A stretch of 64,000 nucleotides of DNA, taken from Azorinus chamasolen. Taxonomy: Eukaryota; Mollusca; Bivalvia; Cardiida; Solecurtidae. The translations under genes and the position numbers were made by a program. Where the stretch lies: NCBI GenBank assembly GCA_963576725.1, contig OY755252.1, positions 28,402,078 through 28,466,077 of the forward strand, given 5' to 3'. The notes under the pieces are model-generated. The model ran no database searches, was not told the origin of the DNA, and worked only from the letters and a program-made list of their open reading frames with translations. Positions 52,175 through 63,501 of this stretch are shown here, piece by piece (the first letter of the stretch is position 1; every line of letters starts with the position of its first letter).

Positions 52175-53008
52175 TGCATTAGAAAACATATTGAAGCTGG
52201 AAGTCGTCGTTGGGCAAAGCATTGTAAGGACACATTGAACCTTTCCACATATAGCTCATGAACAATAAGTTGTGTGCTCCTTGCTGCAGTAATGGTAAAG
52301 TATTGAGGTAAAGTTTGTAAATCTTAAAACATTAATTAAACGAAGTTGTACGAACTGGGAAAGTTCCATCCTAAGTTAGGATTCAAACTTAGGTTTTAAA
52401 TGAAAAGACACAGCTAATTACAAGTGTTGTTGCAAATATTTATATTAGAGATGCTTTAAACATATATTTGGTCTTCTAGCAACGTGTTGCCAACTGTTTG
52501 AACCAACAGTAATCCGCTGTTAGTGAACAAAGTAATGTGTAAGATGAATGTACTTGTAAACATTTTTAATAACCTTTTGAATACGAAGTGTATCTAGATA
52601 CATGTCCTAATGAAGTACAGCTTTGTTTATCACGAAATCCTAACAAAATGCAGATATATGCCAACACCACGAATTGAAAACTATTTTATATGTTGTAACA
52701 TGCATGATCTATGTTTTATAGAATTCAGTTCCAATCTGTCTATAAAGCATTAAGGGAAAACATATTTACTAAGGTGTTTTATGAATTCTGCAAACAAATG
52801 TGTCCTGTTCAAATAAACATTATTTACGTATGCAATTGAAAAAGACAGATATCTAAATTATATTTTAGATAACCTTCAAACATGTTCTGCAGCTAACTGA
52901 TGAATTCCAATATAAATATTCTCATTCTACAGTTTACTCATCTGTTAAATTCCGGTGCCCATCCTTTGCTAGCATTGTTGTACAACAATATTTCGGCAAT
53001 GTAACAAA
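52175..53008. other. No gene recognised
   Basis: A+T-rich sequence with no repeat, RNA or coding signal recognised. Confidence 0.35.
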
Positions 53009-53205
53009 AGTACAAAGATGAGTCATGCAGGAAACACCACATACAGAACAAACAGCCGACCGAACAGCAACACAAGGAAACAGCAAATGTACATAACTAT
53101 AAAAACATCAAGAGACGCACAAAGACAAACATACAATGGGGAATGATGGCAGAACCGCCTTGGAAACGGTCAGTGAACAAAAGTCACTGGGGGTTAAACC
53201 GATAT
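53009..53205 (-). repeat. Tail repeat of the RT element, copy 3
   Basis: 'gagtcatgcaggaaacacca', 'cacaaggaaacagcaaatgt', 'accgccttggaaacggtcag', 'agtcactgggggttaaacc'. No RT fragment adjoins it. It faces copy 4 at 53,745-53,965 in inverted orientation. Confidence 0.7.
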
Positions 53206-53239
53206 TTGGGCGCTTTAAATATATGTTAAAATGTTGTTT

Positions 53240-53500
53240 TTTGTTGTTGATTTACGACCGTTTCTGCTCAATATGGGCTAATTGGACGCCCCGGAGAGAG
53301 GGGAGAGGATACAGAGAAACCCGGGCGCGATGCCCTACTCTTATTATCGACTGAGTTTCTCTGGTTCTTTTAGATGTCCATTGTAAAGCACTGATACATC
53401 ATACCTCGGTTTATAGTCTCGTCAGAAGGACTTTGTCCGGCGGGGGATCGAACCCGTGACCCCTGGTATAAAATGGTTAGACTTAAATGATAACTGTGTA
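53240..53500 (-). repeat. Possible tRNA-derived SINE with B-box
   Basis: On the minus strand 'ggggtcacgggttcgatccc' is a strong tRNA T-arm/B-box. Upstream 'taagtctaaccattttatac' is a poor A-box. The body 'ggacaaagtccttctgacg' onwards is not tRNA-like. Confidence 0.4.
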
Positions 53501-53534
53501 TAGGCAAGCACTTTTACGGGTTTTTTTTAAATAA

Positions 53535-53738
53535 AGTAACCGTTTCCCTTTTCTGTACTCGATACCAACTGAATAACCATGGTCAAATAATTGTAATTGA
53601 ATATGAAAAGTTGAACATTGTAGCCAGTTTAGCAAACAGAATAGACCCTGATCAAATGGCTCCTATATGAGCCTCTGATCTGAGTCTACTATGTTTGCAA
53701 ATGCGTGAAAATGCGTTTATATGAAGGAAAGAGTTTAA
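53535..53738 (-). mobile_element. Family F MITE, reverse
   Basis: 'taaccgtttcccttttctgt' to 'gcgtttatatgaaggaaaga' + GTTTAA. Hairpin 'gaccctgatcaaatggctcc' and 'tatatgagcctctgatctga'. Confidence 0.7.
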
Positions 53739-53744
53739 CCCGGT

Positions 53745-53965
53745 TTAAACCGATTTACCCCCCCCCCCGTGACTTTTGTCACTGACAGTTCCAAGGCCGT
53801 ACTTCCATCGTCCCCCTATTGTATATTTGTTTTGCATTTGTGCGTCTCTTTAATATGTTTTTGATAGTTCTGTACATTTGCTGTGTTTTCTTATGTTGCT
53901 GTTCGGGCGGCTGTTTGTTCTGTATTTGGTGTCTCCTGCATGACTCATATTTGTACGTTTAAGAG
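53745..53965 (+). repeat. Tail repeat of the RT element, copy 4
   Basis: A run of C then 'gtgacttttgtcactgacag', 'ttccaaggccgtacttccat', 'ctgcatgactcatatttgta'. It is the reverse complement of copy 3. Confidence 0.7.
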
Positions 53966-54099
53966 ACTTACATGCATGAACTATTATCCGATTTATTTTT
54001 CAAATGTTTTGTTATTGTTAGTAGTGTCATAATACTGAGTCTAATTCATACATGTTTAGCCGTATGGTTTAGAACCAAAATGTTAGAGTAACACTTTAA

Positions 54100-54317
54100 T
54101 TAACCTTTTTAGCCTTGTTATATGCGGATAGGTGAATGCTTATGCAAACAGTTTGGATCCAGATGAGACGCCGAGTAACTCGGCGTCTTATTAGCATCCA
54201 CACTGCCTGATACCCTTATTGCATTTTGGTAGACAAATTGAATATAACTTGAATTTGAAAACGTAGTAAATGCAAAAACAATCCGTAAAAACAATTTGCT
54301 CAGCAGGCTAAATGTTA
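54100..54317 (+). mobile_element. Family D TTAA-type MITE, copy 4
   Basis: TTAACCTTTTTAGCCTTG to 'agcaggctaaatgttac'. Hairpin 'ggatccagatgagacgccga' pairs with 'ctcggcgtcttattagcatc', a near-perfect arm around GTAACT. Confidence 0.8.
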
Positions 54318-54585
54318 CAGTGTAGTCCGTAAAACAAATTGAATCTACTAACGCGTGCTTTGTTATTTGTTTTACATATTTATATTCAAGTCTTTATGCA
54401 CCACGTTTTGATAGCACTTCGTGGTCTTCTAATCATTAAAACACGACCTAGTTCAATGAAATGCATTGCTATTAACAGGTGGGATAAACACAAGCTTGAT
54501 AATAGTAGTCAAAAGAAGTTGTAATAGCCAGGAAGCGACCCAAAGTGGGCAGTGTACTCTGAGCCAGTTTCAGGATTTAAAAGAG

Positions 54586-54769
54586 CAGTAGAACCTGTCG
54601 TAAGCGACCTTATATTAATTGGACACGTGAATCTCAAATAGTAGGTGGTTGCTTAATACAATGGCAAAATTAATAAAGAAAGGTCCTATAGGATACGTTT
54701 GACCTGTTTTAAGCTACCACCTGCCTTACAGACCTCATTTTGATGGTCGCGTAAGACAGATTATACTTT
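54586..54769 (+). mobile_element. Family E MITE
   Basis: CAGTAGAACCTGTCGTAAGC to 'ggtcgcgtaagacagattat'. Core 'gaaaggtcctataggatacg'. Confidence 0.65.
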
Positions 54770-55185
54770 ATTTCAAACATGTTTATTAGATTAACCGTAT
54801 TTCGCCGATCTTGTTTGGAGTCAGTGCAAGTAGGTAAGGTAAGGTAAGGTAGGTAAGAACGCAATAATGAAAGATAAGATTGAGGAAAGGAAGTGATTTT
54901 CTGCTGTAACAGAATTAACTGAAAACCAGGTAAGTGCAGACTTTGGAAGGGTTTATCTGCCTCGGCGTCGAAAAACCTTTGCGCTCCCTACATCCTGACT
55001 AAACTGTATTCCTACGCCTCACCAGATAAACGCATTCGGTATATTGTCTTAAAGGCGTACACTGTAGAGAAATATAATTCAGTTTGTTATTTGAACAAAT
55101 CAAAGTAGGATGTTAGATATAAGAGTTAGAGCTATACATCTAACTTGTGTATAAAATATGCATGTAAATGGTAAATCTTTTTTAT
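54770..55185. other. (AGGTA)n microsatellite and unrecognised sequence
   Basis: 'aggtaaggtaaggtaaggta' at about 54,830-54,858. The remainder is unrecognised. Confidence 0.5.
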
Positions 55186-55421
55186 TTAACCCTTTCCTCC
55201 ATTAATTCTAATGTAAAAATGATGACGTCAGAAATAATAGTTATAATAGCACATGGACGAAATATTGTTTTGCCATAGCAGAAACAGAAGAATCATATCT
55301 ATATTATATCATTGACAAACAGAGCAGATCCTGATCAGACGGCTCAAATAGGAGTCGTCTGATCTGGGTCTACTCTATTTGCCAAGGTGTAGAAAGGCGT
55401 ATTTATGGAGTGAAGGGTTAC
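55186..55421 (-). mobile_element. Family A TTAA-type MITE
   Basis: TTAACCCTTTCCTCCATTAA to 'tttatggagtgaagggtta'. Hairpin 'gatcctgatcagacggctca' with 'ataggagtcgtctgatctgg', and 'gtctactctatttgccaagg'. It lies within the possible intron 1 of the host gene. Confidence 0.85.
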
Positions 55422-55599
55422 AAGAATAAGAGTAACATGAGCAGGTCTTGTGATTAAACAGTGTACATTTGGATACAAACGCTGTAACGACAACCCAAAT
55501 ACAAATGTATTAACAATAACGATATAATACAGAACACGCATTTAAACCAAATCTATTCAGAAAAACTGAAACTTTCAATGTTTAGAAAAAAATACTCAC

Positions 55600-55643
55600 A
55601 TTTAGATATAACGTCTCTGGTGGGATCTTTTCCAATACTTTTA
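55600..55643 (-). other. Candidate first (5' UTR) exon of the host gene
   Basis: About 30 bp downstream of a TATA box on the minus strand, a short segment ends in a strong donor 'atctaaat|gtgagta'. Splicing to the acceptor at 50,858 would place it as an untranslated first exon. The start is approximate. Confidence 0.3.
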
Positions 55644-55663
55644 CTAATCTAATTTGCATTGCA

Positions 55664-55721
55664 TTTATATAAAGGGCCAATGCATGGTTGCACAAATTCG
55701 CACGTCTGTATATGAGCCAAT
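55664..55721 (-). promoter_or_regulatory. Candidate Pol II promoter: TATA box and CCAAT box
   Basis: TTTATATAAA at 55,664-55,673 lies in 'ggccctttatataaatg' on the minus strand. CCAAT (plus strand, 55,717-55,721) lies about 45 bp further upstream and works in either orientation. Spacing to the candidate first exon is about 30 bp. In A+T-rich DNA a TATA match alone is weak; the order TATA, donor, acceptor plus signal peptide is the argument. Confidence 0.35.
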
Positions 55722-55831
55722 CAGAACTTCGTAATATAGATTTACTACCCAGCAATATTTATGTGGTCAAAGCTGTTATTAAACCAAAATGTGGTACGAT
55801 TTCAACATTCAAATTGTGTATACACCTGGGC

Positions 55832-55975
55832 CTGTCTTAAACAGCAACCATAACGAGGTCAAAGTATGGGTATGTAAGGCAGGTGGTAGTTCAGTGCAGG
55901 CCCTGTTTTAAGCAACCACCTGCTTTATAAGACTCATTTTTCAATAACTGAATGGCCGCTTAAGACAGGTTCAGT
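55832..55975 (+). mobile_element. Family E MITE, short
   Basis: 'cctgtcttaaacagcaacca' and 'atggccgcttaagacagg' are inverted ends. 'gcaggtggtagttcagtgca' and 'gcaaccacctgctttataag' are the arms. The hairpin core is lost. Confidence 0.6.
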
Positions 55976-56114
55976 TATGTTATCATAGTCCAAACTTGTA
56001 AATGTGTGCATGTTTGATAAGAGCTACCTCCAAAAGATGAAATTGTGTTTGCGTGAAAATCCTTTCACTTTTTTTATCGAACTGAACTTCATTAGTTTCG
56101 ATGTAATTTATCCC

Positions 56115-57035
56115 CCGCCAAAGGCAGAGGGGTATATTTTTGGCGCTCTCCGCCAGTCCGTGCGTCCTGGAGTGATATCTAGGAAACTGTTGGAGTTTTT
56201 CCTTGAAGCTTTGTGCAAATGTTTTAAACTATAACAGAACATAGGTCTACAAGTATCACTCATATTGGACGGGGAACACCGGAGTTATGACCCTTTGTTT
56301 GCTTTAAAGTTTACGTTTTTCTCAGAAATTGTATGGATTTATTCTATAATTGTTTGTGTAAATATTAGTTAGCACAGTGGCATGCGGCTCAGTAGGTATC
56401 ATATGCATTGACCCAAGAACACTAGAATTATGACCCTTTGTTTACCACAAATGACACCGTTTTGTCTGTCCGGAGACATCCTAAAACACAGATTAAAACT
56501 ATTATTGTGAAAATGTTTGGTACCACACCGACATGTGGGCCAGTATCAATAGTTACGACCCTTTGTTTGCGAACAATGTGATATTTTAATTCTGTCTGTC
56601 TGGAGCAATATTTCAGAAACAATTTGAAATTATTCTTTGAAACTTTGTTAAAACGTCTAGTAGCATACGTGCATTTGGTTCTGCAAATACCATTTCAATT
56701 GAGTTATGGCCCTTTGTTTGCAAAAGTGTAACATTTTTGTCTGTCCGGAGCCATACTTATTTGGATTTATACAATTTTGTGAAAATGTTTAGTAGCATAC
56801 GTATATTCGTTTTGCAAGTACCACTTACTATGACGTTGGGACACTGGAGTTATGGTCCTTTGTTTGCGAAAACATGTAATATTTTTGTCTGTCCGGAGCC
56901 ATACTTATTTCGATTTATACAATGAAACTTTGTGTAAATGTTTAGTACTATTACGTAAAGTGGTCTTGACAGAATTACCTACTCTTACCATGGAACACCA
57001 GTGTTATGGCACGTTGTTTACGAAAGCCTTTTAGT
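56115..57035 (+). repeat. Bivalve-type tandem array, about 140-150-bp units
   Basis: It begins 'tatcccccgccaaaggcaga' then 'ggtatatttttggcgctctc', and units repeat 'gagttatgaccctttgttt', 'tttttgtctgtccggagcc', 'aaactttgtgaaaatgttt', 'agtagcatacgt'. Five or six diverged units. Similar arrays are familiar from bivalves. Confidence 0.8.
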
Positions 57036-57550
57036 CCATTTGGTCAATAACTCAGTTAAATACTGAGGTCAGCGCTTGTCTCGTTCATTCTGATGATTGC
57101 TGTTTAGTTTCAGGATATATTCAGATAACGTACCCTCTCTGTCGTTCCGTCTTTTTTCACTCTTTCTCATTTACTGCCTCCTTCGTTCTGAGGTTTGCAA
57201 GCTCTTTCGCTTTCAGGATAAATTCCGGTTGAACATCTCGTTCGTCGTTTTCCCTCTTTGTTTCTATTTCTGCCTTTTTCTGTCTTGTTCGTTCTGAGGT
57301 TTGTTTGATTTTTAGGATTTCCTTTTGTTAGATCTCACAGAATAGTTTCAATTAGCGTACCGAGAAAAAATTGTCTGGTCTTGGGTAACGAAATAGCGCA
57401 TTGCTGTCTCTCAAGGACTTTATGTGTCCATGCGTATTATTAGTAATGTTTTGTCGTCCTGTGAACATATCCCATTAATATAATATAATAAATCATTTTA
57501 TTTAGCGTTTAACATAACGTATATATAGACCATATAAACGAACATGCAAA
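57036..57550. other. No gene recognised; pyrimidine-rich part
   Basis: 57,120-57,330 is T/C-rich ('ccctctttgtttctatttct') with a duplicated 'cgttctgaggtttg' (57,185 and 57,287). Confidence 0.4.
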
Positions 57551-57559
57551 TGTTCTTTA

Positions 57560-57850
57560 TAGATCAATGACTTTTATTCAATGTCCACTTAAAACAAAAG
57601 TGGAAAATCAGTAAAACAGGGAGAGCCACACACTAAAAGGACACGGCACCAAACATCATCAAACGAGAAACAGCACAATTACAAGACAAAACGTGACAGA
57701 ACCCACATCAAGACATACATCATTAAACATTTACCAATGAATTAACTGAGCAGATCATAGGGTAAGGTGTATCGCCTTGGAACGGCCAGTAGCCAATTAG
57801 GCTATTGGAGGCTTAGACCGGATATGTGATTACCCAACGTCACGTCTATC
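57560..57850 (-). repeat. Distant relative of the RT tail repeat
   Basis: 'atcgccttggaacggccagt', 'gccaattaggctattggagg', 'cttagaccgg' follow the same order as 'ccgccttggaac', 'gtcactgg', 'ttaaaccgg' in the tail repeat, with a different small palindrome. Confidence 0.4.
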
Positions 57851-57957
57851 CCACCGTCACCCAGGTCAAGATGTATAGTAAAATTTCCTCTTAAGACACT
57901 GTCTCATAATGACATGACCACAAAGCGTCATATCCTTACCTACTCGGTGCTATTACA

Positions 57958-58202
57958 TTAAGAGAATGATTTATATAAACGTGTTTTCACGCATTTGCAA
58001 AGAGTGTAGACCCTGACCAGACGGCTCATATAGGAGCCGTCTGATCAGGGTCTGCTCTGTATTCTAATTGAATTTCAAAGATCTTTACCGTCTAAAATGA
58101 CTAAAATGTTCCACCTTCAATATGTCATTATTGACTATTTTGTCCATAAATATTCAGAATGTATTGAACTTTGGAATAAACATAGCACAGGGAAAGGGTT
58201 AA
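57958..58202 (+). mobile_element. Family F TTAA-type MITE
   Basis: TTAA at 57,958 and 58,199; 'atataaacgtgttttcacgc', hairpin 'gaccctgaccagacggctca' with 'ataggagccgtctgatcagg', right end 'atagcacagggaaagggtta'. Confidence 0.85.
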
Positions 58203-58700
58203 CATACTAGTGATGCTTACTATTCTAAAAACTAACTCGTGTTGTGTTTGAAATTCTTATTCCGATACTGAAATAACGACCGTTTCACACTGGTACCTAC
58301 AGCTGTGTAGTTATCAATACTGAGTCAGTACAAACTGTGCACAATTGATTTGGGGGATGACAACACAATAGGGATAATAAATTCTGAAGGGTGGTGATGT
58401 TGACTTCACCACATTAATGAATACCGCTTATATGGCTATCGTCCTCAGGTGTATAACGCTCCGGTCCCGTCCCGACTGGATCACCAGTGAAAAAAGGTAG
58501 ATGACATTTGTACTGAAGACAGTTTAATCAGAATACTGAAAACATTATACATGTACATGTATCGGAAAGGGCATAATTTGCGATATCATTTTGCATGAGA
58601 AACATTGCGCACATGTAATAGCACTCTGGTTTTGGTGTACACTGTTGTGCAAATGTCAGTTTCACAACGTATTACTTTGGACCCCCGGTATATACACTTC
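58203..58700. other. No gene; paralogue of 28,150-28,400
   Basis: 'caggtgtataacgctccggt' and 'tactgaagacagtttaatca' are shared with 28.2-28.35 kb. Confidence 0.45.
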
Positions 58701-59350
58701 TTATTAGGATCTACATTATTTGACATTCGGAATGTAATTCGACATTATATATAAGAAAGGAAAACCTGTAACAGATGTAGAAGACAACAGCTATTGCTAG
58801 TTTGTGGTTAAGATGATTCATACATATTTTCTGGTTAATGCCCAGAAAATCTCTAGCGGTTGCTAAATATAGCATAAACGCTGCATAAAATGCGAAACTA
58901 CAATCTGCGGAATATTTCGTCATTCGAATGTCAATCTACGAAATGAACCAAAACCTGATAAAAAGTTTTTATTCCCCTATGATATGGGTCTACAGTATTT
59001 GAAATATGAATATTATCATTACGCATTTATATCTTATTTTGACCATTTCTTTATTCGGAGGTTGAACTGCAAAAAAGACGTTATTCAAATACCGAACTGC
59101 AAAATTGCTCCGGATTAATATAGGAATCTTGGGTTCACTACTACTGGGGTCTACAGTGTCTAAAATGTAATTTCTGCTCAATTATTTACTTATTTTGACC
59201 ATTTTGATATTCGGAGGTTAAAGTGCAAACTAGTTTGTTATTCAAATGACGATCTGCGAAACATTTCGTGTTTCGAATGTCGAACTGGGAAATTGCTCGA
59301 GATTTAATATATGAATCTTAGATTCCACTATGACTGGGGTCTAGTGTGTC
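58700..59350 (+). repeat. Diverged tandem repeat, 160-190-bp units
   Basis: Units repeat 'ggtctacagt', 'ttattttgaccatt', 'ttcggaggttgaactgcaaa', 'ttattcaaat', 'gaaattgctcgagatttaat'. Starts near 58,709, 58,986, 59,147 and 59,337. Confidence 0.7.
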
Positions 59351-59379
59351 TAAATTATCATCATTTCACTCTGTTTCCA

Positions 59380-60060
59380 ATTGCTACTGTGTCTACTCTG
59401 TTTGCAAATGCATGAAAAGGTGTTTATATGATGTAAAAGATTAAACCATATCGTTTGCTTAAAGCTTCAAGGTAGATTTTCCTTCAATGTCATTTCTAAA
59501 ACGAAAGTGACGTGTCCAACACTTCGGACCATGAGGTCTGGAGCAAAACTGTTTCTGTTGACATCGTTGAGGACTGAATTAATAGCAATGCACTCTTTAA
59601 TGGCTAAAGAAACTCTCGTTATAACTAATCATTTGAGTCAACTATTTCGTTCGTTCGCAGGAGCAATATTAGATTAATTCTTCTGAAGTTTGGATTGCAT
59701 CAAATCTAAAGTTATTGAGAGAATTCAGTTTAGATTTTGTAAACGTGTACAGTATAACAACCATTTATTTATTGAATATAGGGATTAAAAAGCATATGGT
59801 TGCTTAATACAGAGCAAAGTCGATGCAGAAATCTCCTATATGAGTTTTTGCATTACTTGTGACCTGCATTACGCTATCAGCTGCTTTACAACCCCATAAT
59901 TAGACCTCTTTTTGTTGACCGCTTAATACAGGCTATACTGTACTAAAACCTTCACATTCAATTCACGTACAACAGGCATGTATGGAGAATGCACGTTATA
60001 GCACGATAATTCAAACTAGTTTAAAATTCAAGTTTCTGATACCATATCAAATAACTTGTA
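59380..60060. repeat. Paralogous block II, copy d (partial)
   Basis: Follows 24,640-25,285 closely ('tcaaggtagattttccttca', 'aacgaaagtgacgtgtccaa') and breaks exactly at the microsatellite: 'aataacttgta' continues as (TGTA)n here but as 'ccagttaaaat' in copies a and b. Confidence 0.75.
59750..59940 (+). mobile_element. Family E TA-type MITE
   Basis: CAGTATAACAACCATTTATT to 'cgcttaatacaggctatactg', TA outside both ends. Core 'cagaaatctcctatatgagt'. Confidence 0.7.
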
Positions 60061-60371
60061 TGTATGTATGTATGTATGTATGTATGTATGTATGTATGTA
60101 TGTATGTATGTATGTATGTATGTATGTATGTATGTATGTATGTATGTATGTATGTATGTATGTATGTATGTATGTATGTATGTATGTATGTATGTATGTA
60201 TGTATGTATGTATGTATGTATGTATGTATGTATGTATGTATGTATGTATGTATGTATGTATTGTATGTATTGTATGTATGTATGTATGTATGTATGTATG
60301 TATGTATGTATGTATGTATGTATTAATGTACATGTATGTTTGCATCTATCTATCTATCTATCTATCTATCG

Positions 60372-60433
<62 letters not shown>

Positions 60434-60500
60434 TTATCTATCTATGTATCTATGTATCTATGTATATATCTATGTATCTATCAATGTATGTATATATGTA
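60056..60500 (+). repeat. (TATG)n and (TATC)n compound microsatellite
   Basis: (TGTA)n to about 60,330 with two 'ttgtatgtattg' interruptions, then (TATC)n from 60,345 to about 60,440 degrading into TATG/TATC mixtures. ORFs are artefacts. Confidence 0.97.
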
Positions 60501-61148
60501 TGTTCATTTGACAAATATATGTCATTTGCTTCACCTCGCATGACATTGTCCGAACAGAATAATCAATAACTTATATAACATTCGGACACTTGTTCAGCTG
60601 CTTGATAACTTAAAAAAAAGGTGCATAGGTACCATTTCTTCGTTGCCTATTATGCAACAAATGTTTAAAAAGATCGTGTTAATTGTGCATATGTTACAAA
60701 TATTGCAAACAGATTTACATCTATGGCGGTTATTTTGTTTCATTTATTGTTACAAAATTGCCGGTTGTTACAGATTGTGCCATTCGTACACATATTTGCC
60801 GGTGTTACAATTGTTTTCGGCTGTTTACATATAAAGTCGGTGTTACACATGTTTCCATTGTTACACATGTTGTCATTGCTACATATATTGCCGGTGTTAC
60901 ATTTATTGCCGGTTGTATACTTATGTAGTTGTTTTACACATGTTTTCATTGTTATATATGTTGTTGTTGTTACATATGTAAGAATGAGTAAAGATACATC
61001 AGAATTAAAAAGGGGTATATTTTCTAACGATTCCGGATACAATATGATAACAAACAATGTCAAACAGTGTACTTTTACTTTGTTCATTATGCAAATGTAA
61101 GAATGACATAACATAGTTAAACAATACATGTATTCATCGGGTAACAGG

Positions 61149-61366
61149 TTAACCCCTTCAGTGCAACGAAGACGAATATGTGATATCATATGCAAACAAG
61201 ACAGATCCAGATGAGACGCCGTTTAGTTCCGCGTCTTATCAGGCTCAATGCTGTTTTGTATTTGATAGTCTGTTTATTTTAATACATGTATAAAGGAATT
61301 GAAGAAACCCGAAGCCGACAAAATAAGTGTTCCGCAGGACGACAATGTTGGCACTGTAGTGGTTAA
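61149..61366 (+). mobile_element. Family D-like TTAA-type MITE
   Basis: TTAACCCCTTCAGTGCAAC and 'ttggcactgtagtggttaa' are inverted ends. Hairpin 'gatccagatgagacgccgtt' with 'ccgcgtcttatcaggctcaa'. Confidence 0.75.
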
Positions 61367-61599
61367 GAGCGAGGATTCTAAATGTATCCATCGTCTGATG
61401 ACGATCAGTGTCATTTACATAGTAAAATGAAACATTCGATTGACAAATAAGTTATTATTTAAATAGAACAATGAAATAAAGCATCTTAATTATTATTACT
61501 GTAGGAAATATATATGTTTTCTGATATATGTATATATCTGGTTACTCATATATTTGTCATCTCAACTTCACCGTATACACATGGTTCAAACGCTGCATC

Positions 61600-61829
61600 T
61601 TAACCCTTTCTCTGTGCTATGTTTTATTTCAAATTTCAATACCTACTGGATAGTCATGGCAAAATAGTTATAATCAAATATGGAAGGTGGAAAATGGTAG
61701 CCAATTTAGAAACTAAACAAACGGGTTTTTCAAAGTATCTTAGCAAACAGAATAGACTCTGATCAGAAGGATCCTTTAGGAACAATCAGATCTTGGTCTT
61801 CTCTGTTTGCATATGCGAGAAAGGGTTAA
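61600..61829 (-). mobile_element. Family F TTAA-type MITE
   Basis: TTAACCCTTTCTCTGTGCTA to 'atgcgagaaagggttaa'. The hairpin is imperfect ('gactctgatcagaaggatcc'). Confidence 0.8.
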
Positions 61830-63501
61830 GCATTGTCTTTAGTTTGATAAAATCCACCCACACGATGAAATTAATTCAGGCATCTTTTCAAACGGCACGA
61901 TACGTTATTGGTCAGGAACATTCTTCTCGTTCAGCTGCAATTAAAAAACATAACGTGTTGATCCAGATACTTCAAAATATTTATAAAAATAACTTCAAAT
62001 ATACCATGTATTTTTAAAATGAGCTTTTGCGACATCTGAAAGTAATTCAATGGTTTTATGATAGGATTTATACACCTATATCAGTTATTACACATGCAAA
62101 GCCCAGTGGGACGTTAGAATGGGAAGCGAACAATTGTTCTGAATGACCTGTAGAGATTAATACACGAACCAGATATATGCTGTTCTTGAACAACCACGAC
62201 CTACCCACCATGCACGTCAAGTAATAATTTATAATTAACGATGTTCTCTGTTTAATTCTCTGCATCTTTGCATGTATTCGTTTTGTTAAATGAACGAGGA
62301 ATTTTGTGTCTCGTCCTAAGGATAACAAACAGCATGGTAAAATTTACGACACATTATCTTCAAGTTACTGTGCTTTTGTTTCTGAGCATGTGCTTATATA
62401 ATGAGTTCAAAGCTACAAACCATAGAAAGGAATCGAATATCGACGTATATATGGATTGAATAAAGTCAACTTAATTGGTGCATAACAAACTCATATTAAC
62501 CCTTTGCAAAATATAAGACGAACAGTGACTGAAAATGCATAGCCATAATGTGACCCTAACCCTAACGACGCGGTCAAATGACACCGTTATGCACTGACAA
62601 GCAAAACAAGTTTGCACCAAATCAGTGATTGATTGCAGCTTGGATGTACATCGTGAAAATAAAATCGCAAGGTTCATTTAGAGACAGTGCACATGTTTCT
62701 ATACTCCTCAATTGTGTTGTTTTGATAAGTTCGTTTTCGCATTTAGTTTTATTAAATATGTGTCCGAAATCAGGAACGAAAACACTGACGGTCTGCTGAT
62801 AACAATGGCCTTTATTATTTTCAATTTCACGAATACACCATTAAACATTTCGTGGTCATTTGATCCATATCTGGGAATACAATACGCGGACGATTTGTTT
62901 GACGTTACATCATGGTTTGGACTTAACCAGGAATGAAATTGGAAACACTTCCCGTGAAATAGACCGACAGGAAAGGATGACATTTGACATCGTAGATTGT
63001 CGTTTGAAAATAAATAACGTGATTATCATACTGAAAATGGTTTTGCCAGTGATTTTGACGATCATAAAGTTTGATAAATACCAACACATCATGAAATGGA
63101 AAAACAAATGCCAAATGCTCCTGATAGAAGTAGTAGTGATTGTTGTTAAAGGCGTTACAATCACACTTAACAGACTAACTGGGCTGAAGATAGGATTACA
63201 ATCCGAGCGAAAAAGGTATTGTACAGATGCAATCGTGGATTGTTGGAAACCAGTTGTTATTGCGGAGTTGTACAAAATTCGTTGGCTGTGAATGATATGA
63301 CGCTCCAGATAAACTACCGTGCAGCTACAGAAATTCATTGATCAATGCGTATGTAATTGTTATAAAAAACTCAATGAGGCTTCGAGCAAACTGAAAAAGA
63401 TACGCGTCTCCAATCTAAATCAAAGTTAAGGTCCGAAAGATAATGGTAACTAAATCAAGTATTGGAATAATAATGAAACGTCGTTATGTCAATAAATGTT
63501 T

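Noticed and set aside
51914..52238. Ser-rich and Asp-rich ORFs of about 100 codons
   Set aside because: Products of (ATC)n/(GTC)n repeats read in opposite strands.
43248..62459. Matching small ORFs in block III copies (43,248-43,490 and 62,268-62,459)
   Set aside because: I compared about 38 aligned codons: substitutions are spread over all three positions, so the shared frame reflects DNA homology and not protein conservation.
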